From: Ancistrus triradiatus
Lineage: Eukaryota; Chordata; Actinopteri; Siluriformes; Loricariidae
DNA: 64,000 bases
Reading direction: 5' to 3'
NCBI GenBank assembly: GCA_025084515.1
Contig: JAJAGP010000017.1
Location: 361,120-425,119, forward strand
Shown here one piece after another: positions 1 through 11,262 of this stretch; position 1 is the first letter of the stretch, and each line of letters begins with the position of its first letter. The position numbers were made by a program, and so were the translations under genes. A model generated the notes under the pieces. It had not been told where the DNA came from and did not search any database. It saw only the letters and a program-made list of their open reading frames with translations.

Positions 1-41
1 ATATATACATACATACATACATACATACATACATACATACA
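1..41. repeat. (ATAC)n microsatellite
   Basis: Tandem tetranucleotide repeat at the left edge of the window, inside an intron of the galnt12-like gene. Its true length is unknown because it is cut by the window boundary. Confidence 0.9.
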
Positions 42-339
42 AGTAAAATTATGTAAAGGATCACCATGAAAACATTCTTATTAAAAGCATTAAACATTAA
101 AAGTATTAGTACTCAATGAAGAAAAATGCTCATCATTCAATTATTAATATTACTGTAGAAGCAGGATTTGAGTGTTGTAGTTGGGTTGTGTTGGAGCTTT
201 ATTAACTGTTAACTGTTTTGTATTTAACTAATTTTCAGAATGAATTAATTCGCTGATTCAATTTAAAGATCAATGTTAAATGGTAGAGCTAGCATCACAT
301 GACGTTTTATGATACACCACTTGTTATTCTTGTTTGTAG

Positions 340-471
340 GAGGCTTACGGCGATGTCACAGACCGGCGGAAGCTGAGGATGCGTCTTCGCTGTAAAGACT
401 TTAAATGGTACTTGGAAAATGTCTATCCAGACATAAATGTCCCACAGGACCGGCCTGGCTTGTTTGGAATG
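340..471 (+). CDS. galnt12: galnt12-like exon: end of catalytic region and linker to the lectin domain
   Basis: This internal coding exon of 44 codons begins after an AG acceptor (338-339) and ends at a GT donor (472-473), in phase 0. It encodes EAYGDVTDRRKLRMRL followed by C-K-D-F-K-W-Y-L-E-N-V-Y-P, the conserved 'CxxFxWYLxxVYP' segment found at the end of the catalytic region of polypeptide GalNAc-transferases. These are type II Golgi membrane enzymes that start mucin-type O-glycosylation by moving GalNAc from UDP-GalNAc to Ser/Thr. The catalytic residues lie upstream, outside the window. The assignment to GALNT12, rather than another GALNT, rests on this exon plus the downstream lectin exons (CFDYNP, CHGMG, FFEYTS, EIRYNT) and on the neighbouring gabbr2. 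No start codon is expected here. Confidence 0.88.
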
Positions 472-565
472 GTAAGGTGAAAAAAATATGTATTAACATA
501 TGCTTCTGTTTAAATAGTATAGCTCTTTTTTCTTGCTTGATTCTTAATTGTTACCTTACTTCCAG

Positions 566-679
566 ATAAAGAATAAAGGAAAGAGTAATTATTGCTTTGA
601 CTACAATCCAACGGATGAGCATAATGCGTTTGGTGAAAGGGTCATTCTCTATCCATGTCATGGAATGGGACCAAACCAG
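566..679 (+). CDS. galnt12: galnt12-like exon: first part of the ricin-type lectin domain
   Basis: This phase-0 exon of 38 codons has an AG acceptor at 564-565 and a GT donor at 680-681. It encodes IKNKGKSNYCFDYNP, then VILYPCHGMGPNQ. The NYCFDYN and CHGMG cysteines belong to the first subrepeat of the C-terminal beta-trefoil (ricin B-type) lectin domain of GALNTs, which binds GalNAc already present on substrates and steers the enzyme to further sites. It joins in frame to the exons on either side, and the intron before it is only 94 bp. Confidence 0.88.
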
Positions 680-925
680 GTAGGGGACTTTGGAACTTTT
701 CCACAATATAAGCACTGTTACTCACTTGAATTAGGGAATGTCTGCCTATTTGCTTGACACTGTGGTATTTGAATGTCATGTGGTATTTTATAACTTGCTC
801 TATGATGTAAACCTTTCAGTGCCATTTATGTGCTTTTTCCCTATGCTAATATAATTCCTTCCTTGTGTATGCAAAGTTACTGTTGAAATTTTTGAAGTTA
901 CTGGTTAAAACGTAGTTGTGTTCTA

Positions 926-1170
926 CAAGCACTGGCCACTTTATAAGGTACACCTTGCTTGCACTGGGTTGGAAACCCTTTTGCCTTCATGCCACATTCA
1001 AAGTCACTTAAATCACCTTTCTTCCCCATTCTGATGCACGGTTTGAACTTTAGCAGGTCGTCTTGACCATGTCTACATGCTGAAATGTTTTAAGTTTCTG
1101 CTATGTGATTGGCTGATTTTGCGCTAACGAGCAGTTGAGCTGGTGTGCCTAATTAAGTGGCTGGTGATTG
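926..1170. mobile_element. Internally deleted Tc1-like MITE ('cactggccac' family)
   Basis: The 245-bp element has inverted ends (left CACTGGCCACTTTATAAGG, right the complement of the same motif) and TA on both sides (924-925, 1171-1172). The interior is almost entirely lost, leaving no transposase. Longer copies of the same family occur at 58374-58900 and 63043-64000. Confidence 0.8.
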
Positions 1171-1526
1171 TACATCAACACTATGCACCACATATGGCAT
1201 GTGATATGAATTTTCAGGGACTCACTTAAACCCTCTGACACTTGCTGTCAAAAAGTACACTGGCCAACTTTATTATTTTTTCGTTGACCATGTCTTATCT
1301 TTGGCTATTATTAATTGAAAACTCTGCTAACTGTTTACTAATTCCTAGGGCTGGCAAAGTTAATGATTTCATAATGTGTTAGTTGCCAATAATTTTTCAC
1401 ACACTGTTAATCACCTTGTCATTACATGGTGAGGCATCCATAGTTATGGATAGTGTCTGAAATTTCCTACTAAAACTGTGCCTGTGAGTAACTACACTGC
1501 CCTTTGGTCGATTTGAACTACTACTA

Positions 1527-2351
1527 CAGTTGTACCTCAGCTCTCGTTGTTAATTAGTTACAGAAGGTTTTGTCGAGAACCGAAAACGTTAAGTACGGAG
1601 CAAAGTTTTTCCATATGGAATAATGTAAATTGAATTAATCTGTTCCAGACCCCCAGAAAATCCACACTGTATAAGGCATTATATGCATTAATGGAGTTGT
1701 ATTGTACAGGTGCTCCCTGATTTCCGATGGGGATATGTTCCGATGAGTTTAATATAGTCTATACTGTATCATTGCAGAGCTGATCTTAATGTTTAAAACA
1801 CTTATATGTTAACCTACAGTTGGCCAAAACCATTAACACAAACTATTGTAAATATTTTATAATAACATGTTGAAAAATCTCATGTAATTTAGTGAGTAAT
1901 GGATTGAAAGTGAAAAGTAAAAGCAAAACACTTACTCTATTGGTGAACTCAGGGTGCTAGCGCTAATGCTAACTGCTCAGCCTGAAAGTGATCTGGAGGA
2001 CTCAGTCCTTCATTTCCTTTTGGTTGGCTGTAATCATCAACCTTTTTAGGACCTATGGAATCTATTTGCACTAAGAACTCTGTACTGTAGTTGTGAAAAT
2101 AAAGAAAACCACGAAAACATAGTGGCAGTCTGCACTGAGAAACAGCTATTGTGTGAATCACTGTGTACTAAATCGTGAATCGTGAATCAAGTTTCAGCTG
2201 GAACGAGTCAGGCAGCTGGACTCGTACAAGTTTAAGCAAGTGTGCCGAATACTGAGCAACTGACGAGAAGCAAGACACATTTTTCTACTCAAAATTAGTA
2301 GAAAACCAAATTTGATGAGTTCTAAGGTGGTCAAGAACCGAGGTACCACTG
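1527..2351. mobile_element. MITE with 'cagtggtacctcgg' ends
   Basis: The left end CAGTTGTACCTCAG and the right end (complement of CAGTGGTACCTCGG) form imperfect inverted repeats flanked by TA (1525-1526, 2352-2353). There is no credible transposase inside. A second fragment of this family ends near 31436. The end motif and TA duplication suggest a Tc1/mariner-type MITE. Confidence 0.65.
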
Positions 2352-2730
2352 TATACCAGTACCTGTGTACCAGTATTTCAGTAACTAGTATTGCTGTTAA
2401 GATAAGAATTTATTTCTCACATGTAGAGGTGCCAGAATGAAACATCCGCTACTGCACATTTTTTAAGATGACAACATTCCCATTTTATAATTAAGATGAA
2501 TAGTAACCTACAAATGGGATCACATGGTTAAGTAGTGCAGCCAATGAGGAGGAATCATAACATCAGCAATAAAAACCTATTAACAGCTGCTTATTTCATG
2601 CATGCCTTATGGCACATGGATGCAGTGAACATCGTAGTCACACATCACAATGTGGTATACTGATTCTTTTGTATCATCGGGCTTCTGTGAATCTTACAAC
2701 GATGTTTTTGTCCGTTTCCTGTCTTTTAAG

Positions 2731-2886
2731 TTTTTCGAGTACACCTCAGACCAGGAGATCAGGTACAACACGAGGGAGCCTGCAGGCTGCATCGTGGCGG
2801 ACCCCATCTCCACCTTTCTCAGCATTAACCTGTGCAGAAAAAAACACGAAGCCATGCCTGAAGGCCAGAAGTTTCTACTCCGTGAG
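2731..2886 (+). CDS. galnt12: galnt12-like exon: middle of the ricin-type lectin domain
   Basis: This phase-0 exon of 52 codons lies between an AG acceptor (2729-2730) and a GT donor (2887-2888). It begins FFEYTSDQEIRYNTREPAG and continues through a conserved C-x(n)-C pair to QKFLLRE. FFEYTS and EIRYNT are close to the GALNT12 lectin domain as I recall it. The reading frame is open throughout and matches the neighbouring exons, so the gene looks functional here. Confidence 0.88.
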
Positions 2887-3829
2887 GTAAGATCTTGCTG
2901 ATCAGCAGGGCTTAAAACAGCTGGAGAAACATAAGCTTGAAAAACAGCTGGAGGCATGTGGAGCTACCATCAGCAGATATTAGTGCTATGACGGATATCA
3001 GATTTTCTCCAATATTCTTGTTATAGTGTTAAAAATGGGTTTTCTATAATTAACATGAATGTAATAAAAGCTTCTCAGCAGCAGTTAACAGTCTTCTGGT
3101 GGTGAGACTGTTCGGTTTTTGCTTAAGTGTTGAAGGATAGGTTTGCAGCTGGCAAAATGAGACTGCCTGCCAGATTGAGTCAAATGCTGACGTACTTTAT
3201 AAACTTTACAGAACAAACTCATTCACAGTAGACAGAGGCAGAGAATGAATGAGCAGGGTGACTGTCTGGAGAGCAAAGAAAGGCAGACATATTGGTCACT
3301 GCAGCATTGAAGAGGCCAGAGTTGGCTCTCCTGAGGGTACTGGGTGATGGTGTGAAATGGCATTTGGCCAGTGTCTGTGTCTGAGCAGGCCTGAGGCCAT
3401 GGAGCGCTCTCAGAGAGAAAGAACTAACATACTGACATTAGCCCCTGTCGTTCTGCATGTGCTGGAATGAAAAGCCATTGGCTCTTCCTGCAGGGATTTC
3501 GTTTTAAGCCACAACAAATAGCCTCTCATTATGCCAATGTGTCACTCTGTTAATAATTTGTCCTGGGTTTATTTGAGAGAGATATTCTATCAGGATGGAC
3601 ATAGTGAGAATATTTATTGGGCTGTTCAAATGCATTTCTTGGGGAACTTTCACTCCCATTTGTCCGTTTGTGATAGTTTATATTTGGTACAATTAAGTTT
3701 TGCACTGCACAGATGTAATTGGAACTGAAAAAGGTTGGGAGATGTGTGAGAAGGAACAGGGCTGGGAAAATACTTATGTTGCTGGTAGTGGCATACGGTG
3801 GGGGGTCAGCTGTAGAGACTAGGGCACCG

Positions 3830-4412
3830 TGTCAACAAGTTTTCTTCTGATAAGCACCTGGAAATGGTCTGGGCAGAGATGTGTAGTGAAGTATCTGCAT
3901 GATGGACAACAAAACAATGGGAGCTGCTTGTGCTTGTCGGTGGATCAAACGATCTTTTCTACTGATCGTCTGTCTGGGCCGTCCAGAGCCTGTTCGCTGT
4001 GTGTGCACGCCCTCACGGACCCACTGCTCCCTACACCTCTTAACAGCTAGGTCAGAACGGCCTAAATGGGGAGCAGTTAGTCGAAACATCCATCCTGCTT
4101 CTCTCAGTCCAATGATGGGCCCCCTCTCAAAGTCTGTCAACTGGGCAAAATGTCTTTGAGTGCATTGTAAAGGCATGTCTAGCAGTCAACGATCTCTCAC
4201 CAAGAGGTAAATTACCTAAAAATAGTCTCTGAGAGCCTTTTTATAGGACAGTGAGAGAAGCACTTTTACACCCTCCCCTGGCAAGACAAAGTATCTAATC
4301 AGACCACACCCATAATTATTTACATACCTGCCTTCAATGTAACTGCATGCTGAGTTTTGCATCAGTCTGACATTTCTATTTGGGTGCTTTATTTTTTTTA
4401 ACCAATGAGTAT
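3830..4412 (-). pseudogene. Tc1-like transposase remnant, N-terminal part
   Basis: On the - strand, about 114 codons (4176 to 3832) encode a Tc1-type DNA-binding region: FAQLTDFERGPIIGLREAGW (first helix-turn-helix) and a GSGRPRQT-type GRPR hook. There is no catalytic DDE region in this copy. Other parts of the same family lie at 27300-28072 (- strand) and 34310-35030 (+ strand, catalytic part). Element edges are approximate. Confidence 0.75.
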
Positions 4413-4638
4413 ATGTGTAAGGAATGCTACACTATTATATATACACTCTAAACTCCTCGATTTACAAAAAATTAACGTTAATACATTATCGATGGTGTGC
4501 TATCCATCTTTGCGTCTCTTTGTCTCACCTCAGTCTAGGTTGTTAGCTCTTCTACACTGTTAGCTTAGCTCTTTAGGAATGTCTGTCATAAATAAACATA
4601 AAATAATATTTAGGGTCAGGGTTAGGCTTAGTCAAGTA

Positions 4639-5164
4639 CACTGCCTGGCCCAAAAAAAAGGTCACACACGCTAATATTTCGTTGAACCGCCTTGAGCTTT
4701 GATTATGGCACGCATTCGCTGTGGCATCGTTTCCACAAGCTTGTCACAACATTTATTTCTGTCCAGAGCTGCATTAAATTTTTCCCCAAGATCTTGTATT
4801 GATGATGGGAGATTTGGACCACTGCACAAAGTCTTCTCCAGCACATCCCAAAGATTCTCAATGGTGTTCAGGTCTGGACTCTGGTGGCCAATCCATGTGT
4901 GAAAATGATGTCTCATGCTCCCTGAACCACTCTTTCACAATTTGACCCTTCTGAAACAGATTAACATCTTCTCCACGTCCACAGGATGTCTTTCAACATG
5001 GTTGTTTAACAAATGAGAAGCTACTCAATGCATCAGTTAGGGTTAAAGAACTTGAAACATAATCACCAATGCTGTAATTATCCGATGGGAGACTATTTTT
5101 TTTTAAACGATTTAACTATTTGCTTAGTTAAATCCAGGTGGTGACCTTTTTTGGCCAGGCAGGG
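4639..5164 (-). mobile_element. Internally deleted Tc1-like element ('cactgcctggcc' ends)
   Basis: Left end CACTGCCTGGCCCAAAAAA and right end (complement of the same motif, one mismatch) are flanked by TA (4637-4638, 5165-5166). On the - strand, residues such as SPDLNTIENLWDVLEKTLCS (around 4880-4820) are the C-terminal DDE 'SPDLNPIE' block. Most of the transposase is deleted. A related longer fragment is at 15170-15792. Confidence 0.82.
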
Positions 5165-5433
5165 TATATGTCAATTATGTTTTCACCAGGTTGAATTGGT
5201 AAGTTATGTAAGCTTAACAACAAAACAGTGTGTGTCTGTCTTTTGTAGCATCGTTACCATTATACTTTCAAACATGGAGCATGGCGTTTAGGAAGTGTAA
5301 AGGAACCAAATTACCAAAAGGAAGAATGTGATTTGTCCATAATGGTAATGTGTTCTCTACAACGTAAAAGTTTGCACAAACCAAACAAATTTTGGTCATT
5401 TGGGTACATTTGTATTGATTATTAGCCAAGCTA

Positions 5434-5590
5434 CAGTACTTGGCCAAATGTATGTAGACAGCACCACTCATCTGTCACTTCTGACACACTGATGATGAGG
5501 TTATAATGAAGCATACACACATGGATTCTCCATAGACGATCCCTGCCAGTTGATTGGGCTGTACAAAACATCTCAGTAGCTGTTATGATA
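5434..5590. mobile_element. Degenerate Tc1-like end
   Basis: Motif ACTTGGCCAAATGTATGTAG near 5440 resembles the 'tggccaaaagtatgtggacac' ends of fish Tc1 elements. Only one end is visible, so the boundary is approximate. Confidence 0.4.
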
Positions 5591-6303
5591 GCACTTCAAA
5601 CTATGGGTGTGTGATGCTGGAAAAAAAATTGTCTCAATATTTTCTGGGTTTTTATCGGTAATGATAGCTTTAGCCTTTCCTTGGGTCTAAAGTATTCAAA
5701 AGTTGTTGACCGCCTGAACTGGCACCGTGTATTTCGTGATTTCATTGGTGACAGCATTTATGTCTTCCCATCTGTTGCCTTTCTTGTCGTGAGCAATGTT
5801 CTGAAATCTTCTCAGAAGTGTGACACCTAGAGTGACCAGACATCGCGTTTTTCCTGGTACAATCTCGTATTTCAGTCCATGTCCCGATGTCCCAACTTAT
5901 TTTTAAAATGTGTACATTTGTCACGAATGTCAAAGAAAATGACAAATTTATACTTTAATAAACATTAGCAGAGAATGTTCTTCCAAACCGCATGCATTTA
6001 GTCAAAAGGAACACGCCAATTATTTCACAAACTACTGTACTCGTCTAACCCTAAAATGGCCAGTCACGTTTGTGGACTTTGTAAATGAATATAATTCAAC
6101 CAATTATTAGCTACCCATCACCGACATGCCTTAATGACCTCACTCATTATGCCTGATGTACTGCTGAGACGAAAAACGAAAGTACGTTTAATGACCAGTG
6201 TCAAAAAGAATATAAATTTCTGACGAAAGATAGGCTGGGAGTGGTTTGCCAGACGTGGAGCTAAGTTTACCTTCGCACAGAAGTGGCAACAACACTAATG
6301 AAC

Positions 6304-7411
6304 TAGGGCTGGGTGGTATACCAGTTCAACCGATACAACGGTGTTAATTTATCATACTGTATGCATTTTTCATATACCTCCAGCATGCTGGGTAAAGCTC
6401 AGTAGCATAACATCACCACAGCCTAGAAACAGTCTGTTAACAGCTGGGAAAGGCTCCGTCAGATTAAAGAACAGAACACAGAACTGGATTATAAAGTGAG
6501 ATCGGAGATGCAAAGAAGAACCACATTATGAATGATTAACCCACTGAATTCAGGGTGTGTATTACCGGAGTGAAAATACATCAGCCAAAAATAAGCACCT
6601 CTCTCTTTTAAGCTCTGTTTTCAAGACGTTGCAGATTGCACAATAAAATCTGTTTACATTCGGCAGCTGTTTCATGCATTCTGATTTGTGTCATTTTGTG
6701 GGGCGAAGTAAACCTTATAGTAATCAAAGCCTTTATTATTTACATATATAGGATGGATTCGGCCGGTTTTAGCGTGATCGGCTTCAGGCGGTCTCATATA
6801 GCCGATTCTGTGCCGGTCAGCCACACATGAACAGCACAGTGCTTTTACTAACTTTAATTCATAATTCAGTTCAGGTCAGTTCATAATTCAAAGTTTCAGG
6901 CACTCGATGGTTTGTTTAAGAGACATGTTTAAGGGTTTGTTTTCTGATATGATGAGAAGGAAGCGTTGTAGATTTCAGCTGTGTTTTGAGTGCTACTTAG
7001 CTAGTCAGCTAAGTCAGCTAGATAGTCTCCCTAAATACCGCATTACTGATTGATGGATTAGGGACACTACTATGGAGTTAGTGATTACAAGAATTTCTCC
7101 AGCATGGAAACTTTTGCAGCATCCTGTGTGGATTACAAAGATGGCGAAAATAAGCCATGAAGGATCAACTCCGAAAATGATTGGAATAATGGATTTAATA
7201 AGAAACAGCATCACCCCGCTGAATATGCAGAGTTTGACAAAACAAACAAAGTATCTATTTATATATTCTAATTACTCCTGACAGTGGAGTAAGATACACA
7301 CCTATAGAAAAACCTGTTATCCCCCAGGGACAGAAATACCGTGTTATAATTTGAAACCAGTAGAATCCTTAAAAATACAATACAAATTTTTGGCCATACT
7401 GCCCAGCCCTA
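6304..7411. mobile_element. Non-autonomous hAT-like DNA transposon
   Basis: The 1108-bp element is bounded by TAGGGCTGGG and CCCAGCCCTA inverted ends. The flanking octamers are TAATGAAC (6296-6303) and TAATGAAT (7412-7419), a 7/8 match. An 8-bp target duplication with this end type fits the hAT superfamily. No transposase ORF is present, so any movement would need a helper. It lies in the last galnt12 intron. Confidence 0.72.
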
Positions 7412-7794
7412 TAATGAATATATTCAAACAAAATAGCTCAAAGAAGTAAAAAAAAAAGTAAGTGTGCAGTGTGTATATAGTGTATGCCGTGCTACGTATC
7501 TGTGATAATGTGTGTTGATGCAGCAAGTTACCTACTCAGTGTTCATATCCAAGTATTGACTGGCAAAACTACATTGTTAGAGCTGCTAATGTGGCTGTGC
7601 TGCGTTGAGTGTTTAATGAAGAACATCATGTTTCCTTGATTTGACTTTGTTCCTCATCCACGCCGACATCCAAGCCGAGTGCTGTACACACAGTGTCTCG
7701 TACTTCAGTATCAAAAATCTGGCCACTCTAGTGAAGCCTGTTGCAGAAGCAAAGGAGGAACAAACTTCATAATAATACCCTTGTTTTGCATGTA

Positions 7795-8609
7795 CAGGGT
7801 GGGCCGGTTATTTGAATAGACCTAAATAAAATGGGAATGGTTGGTGATATCAACTTCCTGTTTGTGGCACATTTAGTATATTGGGGGGGGGGACTTTTCA
7901 AGATGGGTGTTGACCATGGCGGCCAATTTGAAGTCGGCCAATTTGAATCCAACTTTATTATTTCCAATGGGAAGAGGGTCATGTAACACATCGACCTTAT
8001 TGAGAATTTCACAAGAAAAGCAATGGTGTGTTTGGTTTTAATGGAACTTTATTCTTTCATGAGTTATTTACAAGTTTATGAGCATTTATAAAATGTGTTC
8101 AAAGTGCTGCCCATTGTGTTGGATTGTCAATGCAACCCTTTTCTCCCACTCTTGACACACTGATAGCAACACCGCAGAAGAAATGCTAGCACAGGTTTCC
8201 AGTATCTGTTGTTTCTTCACAGCAAAGACAATTGCCTTCAGATGACCCCAAATATAAAAGTCTAAGGGGGTCAGCTCGGGAGAGCATTTCTTCTGCAGTG
8301 TTGCTATCAGTTTGAACACATTTTATAAATGGTCATAAACTTGTAAATAACTCATGAAAGAATACAGTTCCCGTTAAACCATTGTTTTTCTTGTGAAATT
8401 CTCAATAAGTTTGATGTGTTACATGACCCTCTTCCCATTGGAAATAATAAAGTTGGATCCAAAATGGCCGACTTCAAAATGGCTGCCATGGTCAACACCC
8501 ATCTTGAAAAGTTTCCCCCTCCCATTTACTAATGTGCCACAAACAGGAAGTTGATATCACCAACCATTCCCATTTTATTTAGGTGTATCCATATAAATGG
8601 CCCATCCTG
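7795..8609 (-). mobile_element. Mariner-like foldback element with ~300-bp inverted arms
   Basis: The left arm (from CAGGGTGGGCC at 7795) and right arm (ending GGCCCATCCTG at 8609) are inverted copies over roughly 300 bp. TA flanks both ends (7793-7794, 8610-8611). Between the arms, on the - strand (about 8319-8086), lies a transposase C-terminus fragment with ELTPLDFYIWGHLKAIV, the mariner-type 'xLTPxDFxLWGxLK' block. The upstream catalytic part is missing. It ends about 150 bp before the terminal galnt12 exon. Confidence 0.75.
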
Positions 8610-8762
8610 TATTTTTGGGAGTAACTTTTGCCCATATATCGTATAACCTTGCAAGATAAATAACATGATTAATGATTGTTTAATTCTAACATTTGTTTGA
8701 AAATGCTTTTCAAACAGTTTAACATCATGACCTTTACATCTTGCGCCCTCTATCCTTAATAG

Positions 8763-8900
8763 GACGGCACTCTGTACCACGTCCAGACTCAAAAATGTGT
8801 CGAGGCTGTGGAGAAGACGGATAAAGGAGGTCCCGGTCCGGCAATTCGGGAGTGCTCTGGTTCAGCCCACCAGCAGTGGTTCTTTGAGGAGAGGAAATAA
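8763..8900 (+). CDS. galnt12: galnt12-like terminal coding exon
   Basis: The exon opens after AG at 8761-8762 and ends with TAA at 8898-8900 (45 codons plus stop). It encodes DGTLYHVQTQKCVEAVEK and ends HQQWFFEERK. The DGTLxH, KCVEA and final QxW (QQW) motifs form the last lectin subrepeat. The C-terminus WFFEER-K is close to the GALNT12 end, as I recall it. It joins in phase 0 to the exon ending QKFLLRE. The four exons give 179 residues, about the last third of a ~580-residue GALNT. Confidence 0.9.
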   Translation, partial: DGTLYHVQTQKCVEAVEKTDKGGPGPAIRECSGSAHQQWFFEERK

Positions 8901-9988
8901 TGTAGGAATCTTACAGCACTTTCCTTACAGCACAGCAGCTTTGAAGGATGTACTCTTGTGATCAGATACGGGAAACTGGGAAACTGACATGTCTATGCAA
9001 GAAAAGTATGCCATTCTAGGTCAAAGTTGCTGTTCACTTGCTGTATGTCACAGGTTGATCCTAATTCTGTCCGTTTTTATGTAAAATGATCAACTTAAAT
9101 TTTATTCAGAGAGGCAATCCTTTGTTATACTGATGGTAGAACCTATCTAAAATGTCACCTCTACCATCACACTCACTCCTTGTAGGCAGCTAGAACTTTG
9201 ATCTATTTTTATTTTTAATAACATGAACAGCTGCGCGATGGAGGCAGTGGCGTTTGCTGTAATTATTATTACAAACCACTTGATGGTGCCAAGTCCTCCA
9301 TTTATCTCCATGTCCTTCTGTGTCCTCCATGATCCCTCTGTAGTGAACGCTGATTGTTTATGTGATTTTAATCATTCAAGATTACATTCGCTCAGGTTGA
9401 TAGCTTTATAAGCAATTACTACCTAATGATAAACATTAATCAACATGCTGCAATTTGAAACCAGTTTTTTCCATCTGCTGATGAAGAAATGGGGACTTTA
9501 GGAATATGTTTTGAAGCAACACCATAATCTGGCACTTTATGTTGCTTTAATTATATTAATGAAATAACTGTTTTTACACAGTTGTCTGTTTATATACACA
9601 CTCAATAACAGCTAATATGGTCTATGGATTGGAACTTTTTAGGTTCTTGTTAATGAGTAATAATTACTCAGACACATCTTACTGCGTTAGCAATGAAAGA
9701 ATTGTCAGAAAATAACTGGTCAAACCAATATTTAAGGTTATTTATTAGTACAGTTTCTACTATAATGTCTAATCCTTCTGTACACCCCAAATTTGCCATT
9801 TATGGGGTGGGTCGTGTGCCTTAATTTGTTTGAAAAAGTTTTTTTCCTTATGCCTGTGAGATGGATATGTGCTCTGTAAGGTTCTCTGATGCAGGGAAAA
9901 AATGCGCCTCACATACTGTTAAATGGATTAGATAAACACAAGCTATTGAGTGACTTGAACATACTGTAGGAAGACCTGATTTTACAGG
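8901..9988 (+). other. galnt12 3' UTR and downstream flank
   Basis: This follows the stop codon. I found no canonical AATAAA or ATTAAA here. The first clear AATAAA lies near 10660, inside a degenerate transposon, so the polyadenylation site may use a variant signal. No other gene is visible. Confidence 0.45.
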
Positions 9989-10185
9989 CATTTATTTACA
10001 TTTACATTTCTAGCATTTAGCAGACGCCCTTATCCAGAGCGACTAACAATTCTTACAATCTTACAATCCAAGCAATTGTGGGTTAAGGGTCTTGCTCAAG
10101 GACCCAACAGTGGCAGCTTGGCAGAGGTGGGATTTGAACCCTGGACCTTGTGGTCCAGAGTCCAGTACCTTACCCACTAGTCCCA
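9989..10185 (-). mobile_element. tRNA-derived SINE with L2-type 3' tail
   Basis: On the - strand the head resembles a tRNA, with an A-box-like CTAGTGGGTAAGG and a B-box-like GGTTCAAATCC. A body about a ~15-base 'ccttgagcaagaccc' motif follows, then a tail ending CGTCTGCTAAATG, the 'taaatg' tail shared with fish L2 LINEs. A second copy in the same orientation is at 35495-35705. This is a SINE, not a tRNA gene, because the cloverleaf is incomplete and a long body follows. Confidence 0.75.
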
Positions 10186-10250
10186 TTTCTCATTTATTTG
10201 ACCTGGCAGTGATTGATTTGAAAGGATTGACACAATATTACTCAGATGTA

Positions 10251-11260
10251 CACTTTATAGACAAACGTTTGTGGACACCCCTTCTAATAGATGCAAAATT
10301 ATCACGATTCGCATTGTGTCAGTGTGATGATGTAATCATGGAGAAATCACATGCGTTCTCTTTTTGGACATCTAATAATGTCGTTGCATTCTGTGAACAC
10401 CAGAGGGCTCAATCATACATCATATATGGCGTATCATCCTCCATATCTTCTCAAATAGAAACTGAACGGATTTGGGATGTTTAAAGATATTTGTATAGTG
10501 CTTTTCACACATAATTGATACAAAGGGCGTGTTTTCAGTTCAAGATTGCACTTCATTTATATTTCTAGTTATTAGAACTCCTTTAATTGCAAGAGACTAA
10601 AGTTTTTTGTTTAAATACTTATACAAGAAATATGAACTGTTTTGCATTGTTTACATCAGAAATAAAAAAGAAATGCCTTTTATTGAATGATAAATTAATG
10701 AATGAAAATCCAATCGTGAACTCAGTATCGTGAATCGAATCGTGAGCAGTATCGGAATTACTTCTAATTACTGAGCTCTGCTATTTCAGCAATACTCACA
10801 TGCAACATATTCGTAATAACGTATAAAACATACATTTGTGTATTCTCCATAGACAAACAGTGACAGTAGAATCAGTACTGATACTCCAGTGACTCTCAAT
10901 AGGACACATTTATAGGTTCCCGCTTCCAAGAAGTCAGTTCATCAACATTCTGCTCTGCTGTCTTTAAACAAAGTCCATGGTGAATTGGTGTGCCAACTTT
11001 GATTGAGAACTTGGCTGGCTTGCACAGAACCTTGAACTCCTTGAAAGACACCAGACACCTTGAAAGTGCATTGGAATGACAATTGTGAGCCAGGGCTTAT
11101 TGTCGAACATCAGCTGACCTCACAGTCATGTTCCAAAATCTAGTTTATGGCCCTTTTTGAAGAACAAAAGCTGTTGTAGCTGTAAAGGTAGGGGGCAAAC
11201 TCCATACTAATACCCATGTTTTGGATGTCTTGTCTTGGGTGTCCACAAATGTTTGTAGTG
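10251..11260 (+). mobile_element. Degenerate Tc1-like element
   Basis: Left end CACTTTATAGACAAACG and TTTGTGGACACC, right end GGTGTCCACAAATG, with TA at 10249-10250 and 11261-11262. Around 10990-11200 there are decayed traces of a C-terminal transposase coding region (+ strand), full of stops. The segment 10700-10760 has 'cgtgaatcgaatcgtgag' text typical of another dispersed repeat, probably a secondary insertion. Confidence 0.6.
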
Positions 11261-11262
11261 TA

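Larger units (their letters stand above)
680..2730 (+). other. galnt12 intron carrying two MITEs
   Basis: This intron lies between the second and third exons in the window. Two short inverted-repeat elements (926-1170 and 1527-2351) fill about half of it. Nothing else was recognised in 680-925, 1171-1526 or 2352-2730. Confidence 0.7.
2887..8762 (+). other. Last galnt12 intron (5.9 kb), transposon-rich
   Basis: This intron separates the last two coding exons. It holds Tc1 remnants at 3830-4412, 4639-5164 and 5434-5590, a hAT-like element (6304-7411) and a mariner foldback (7795-8609). The stretch 2887-3829, most of 5591-6303 and 7420-7794 contain nothing I recognise. Confidence 0.75.

Noticed and set aside
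10092..10484. 130-codon + strand open frame
   Set aside because: It spans a SINE on the opposite strand and the end of a Tc1 remnant, so it is a chance frame through repeats.
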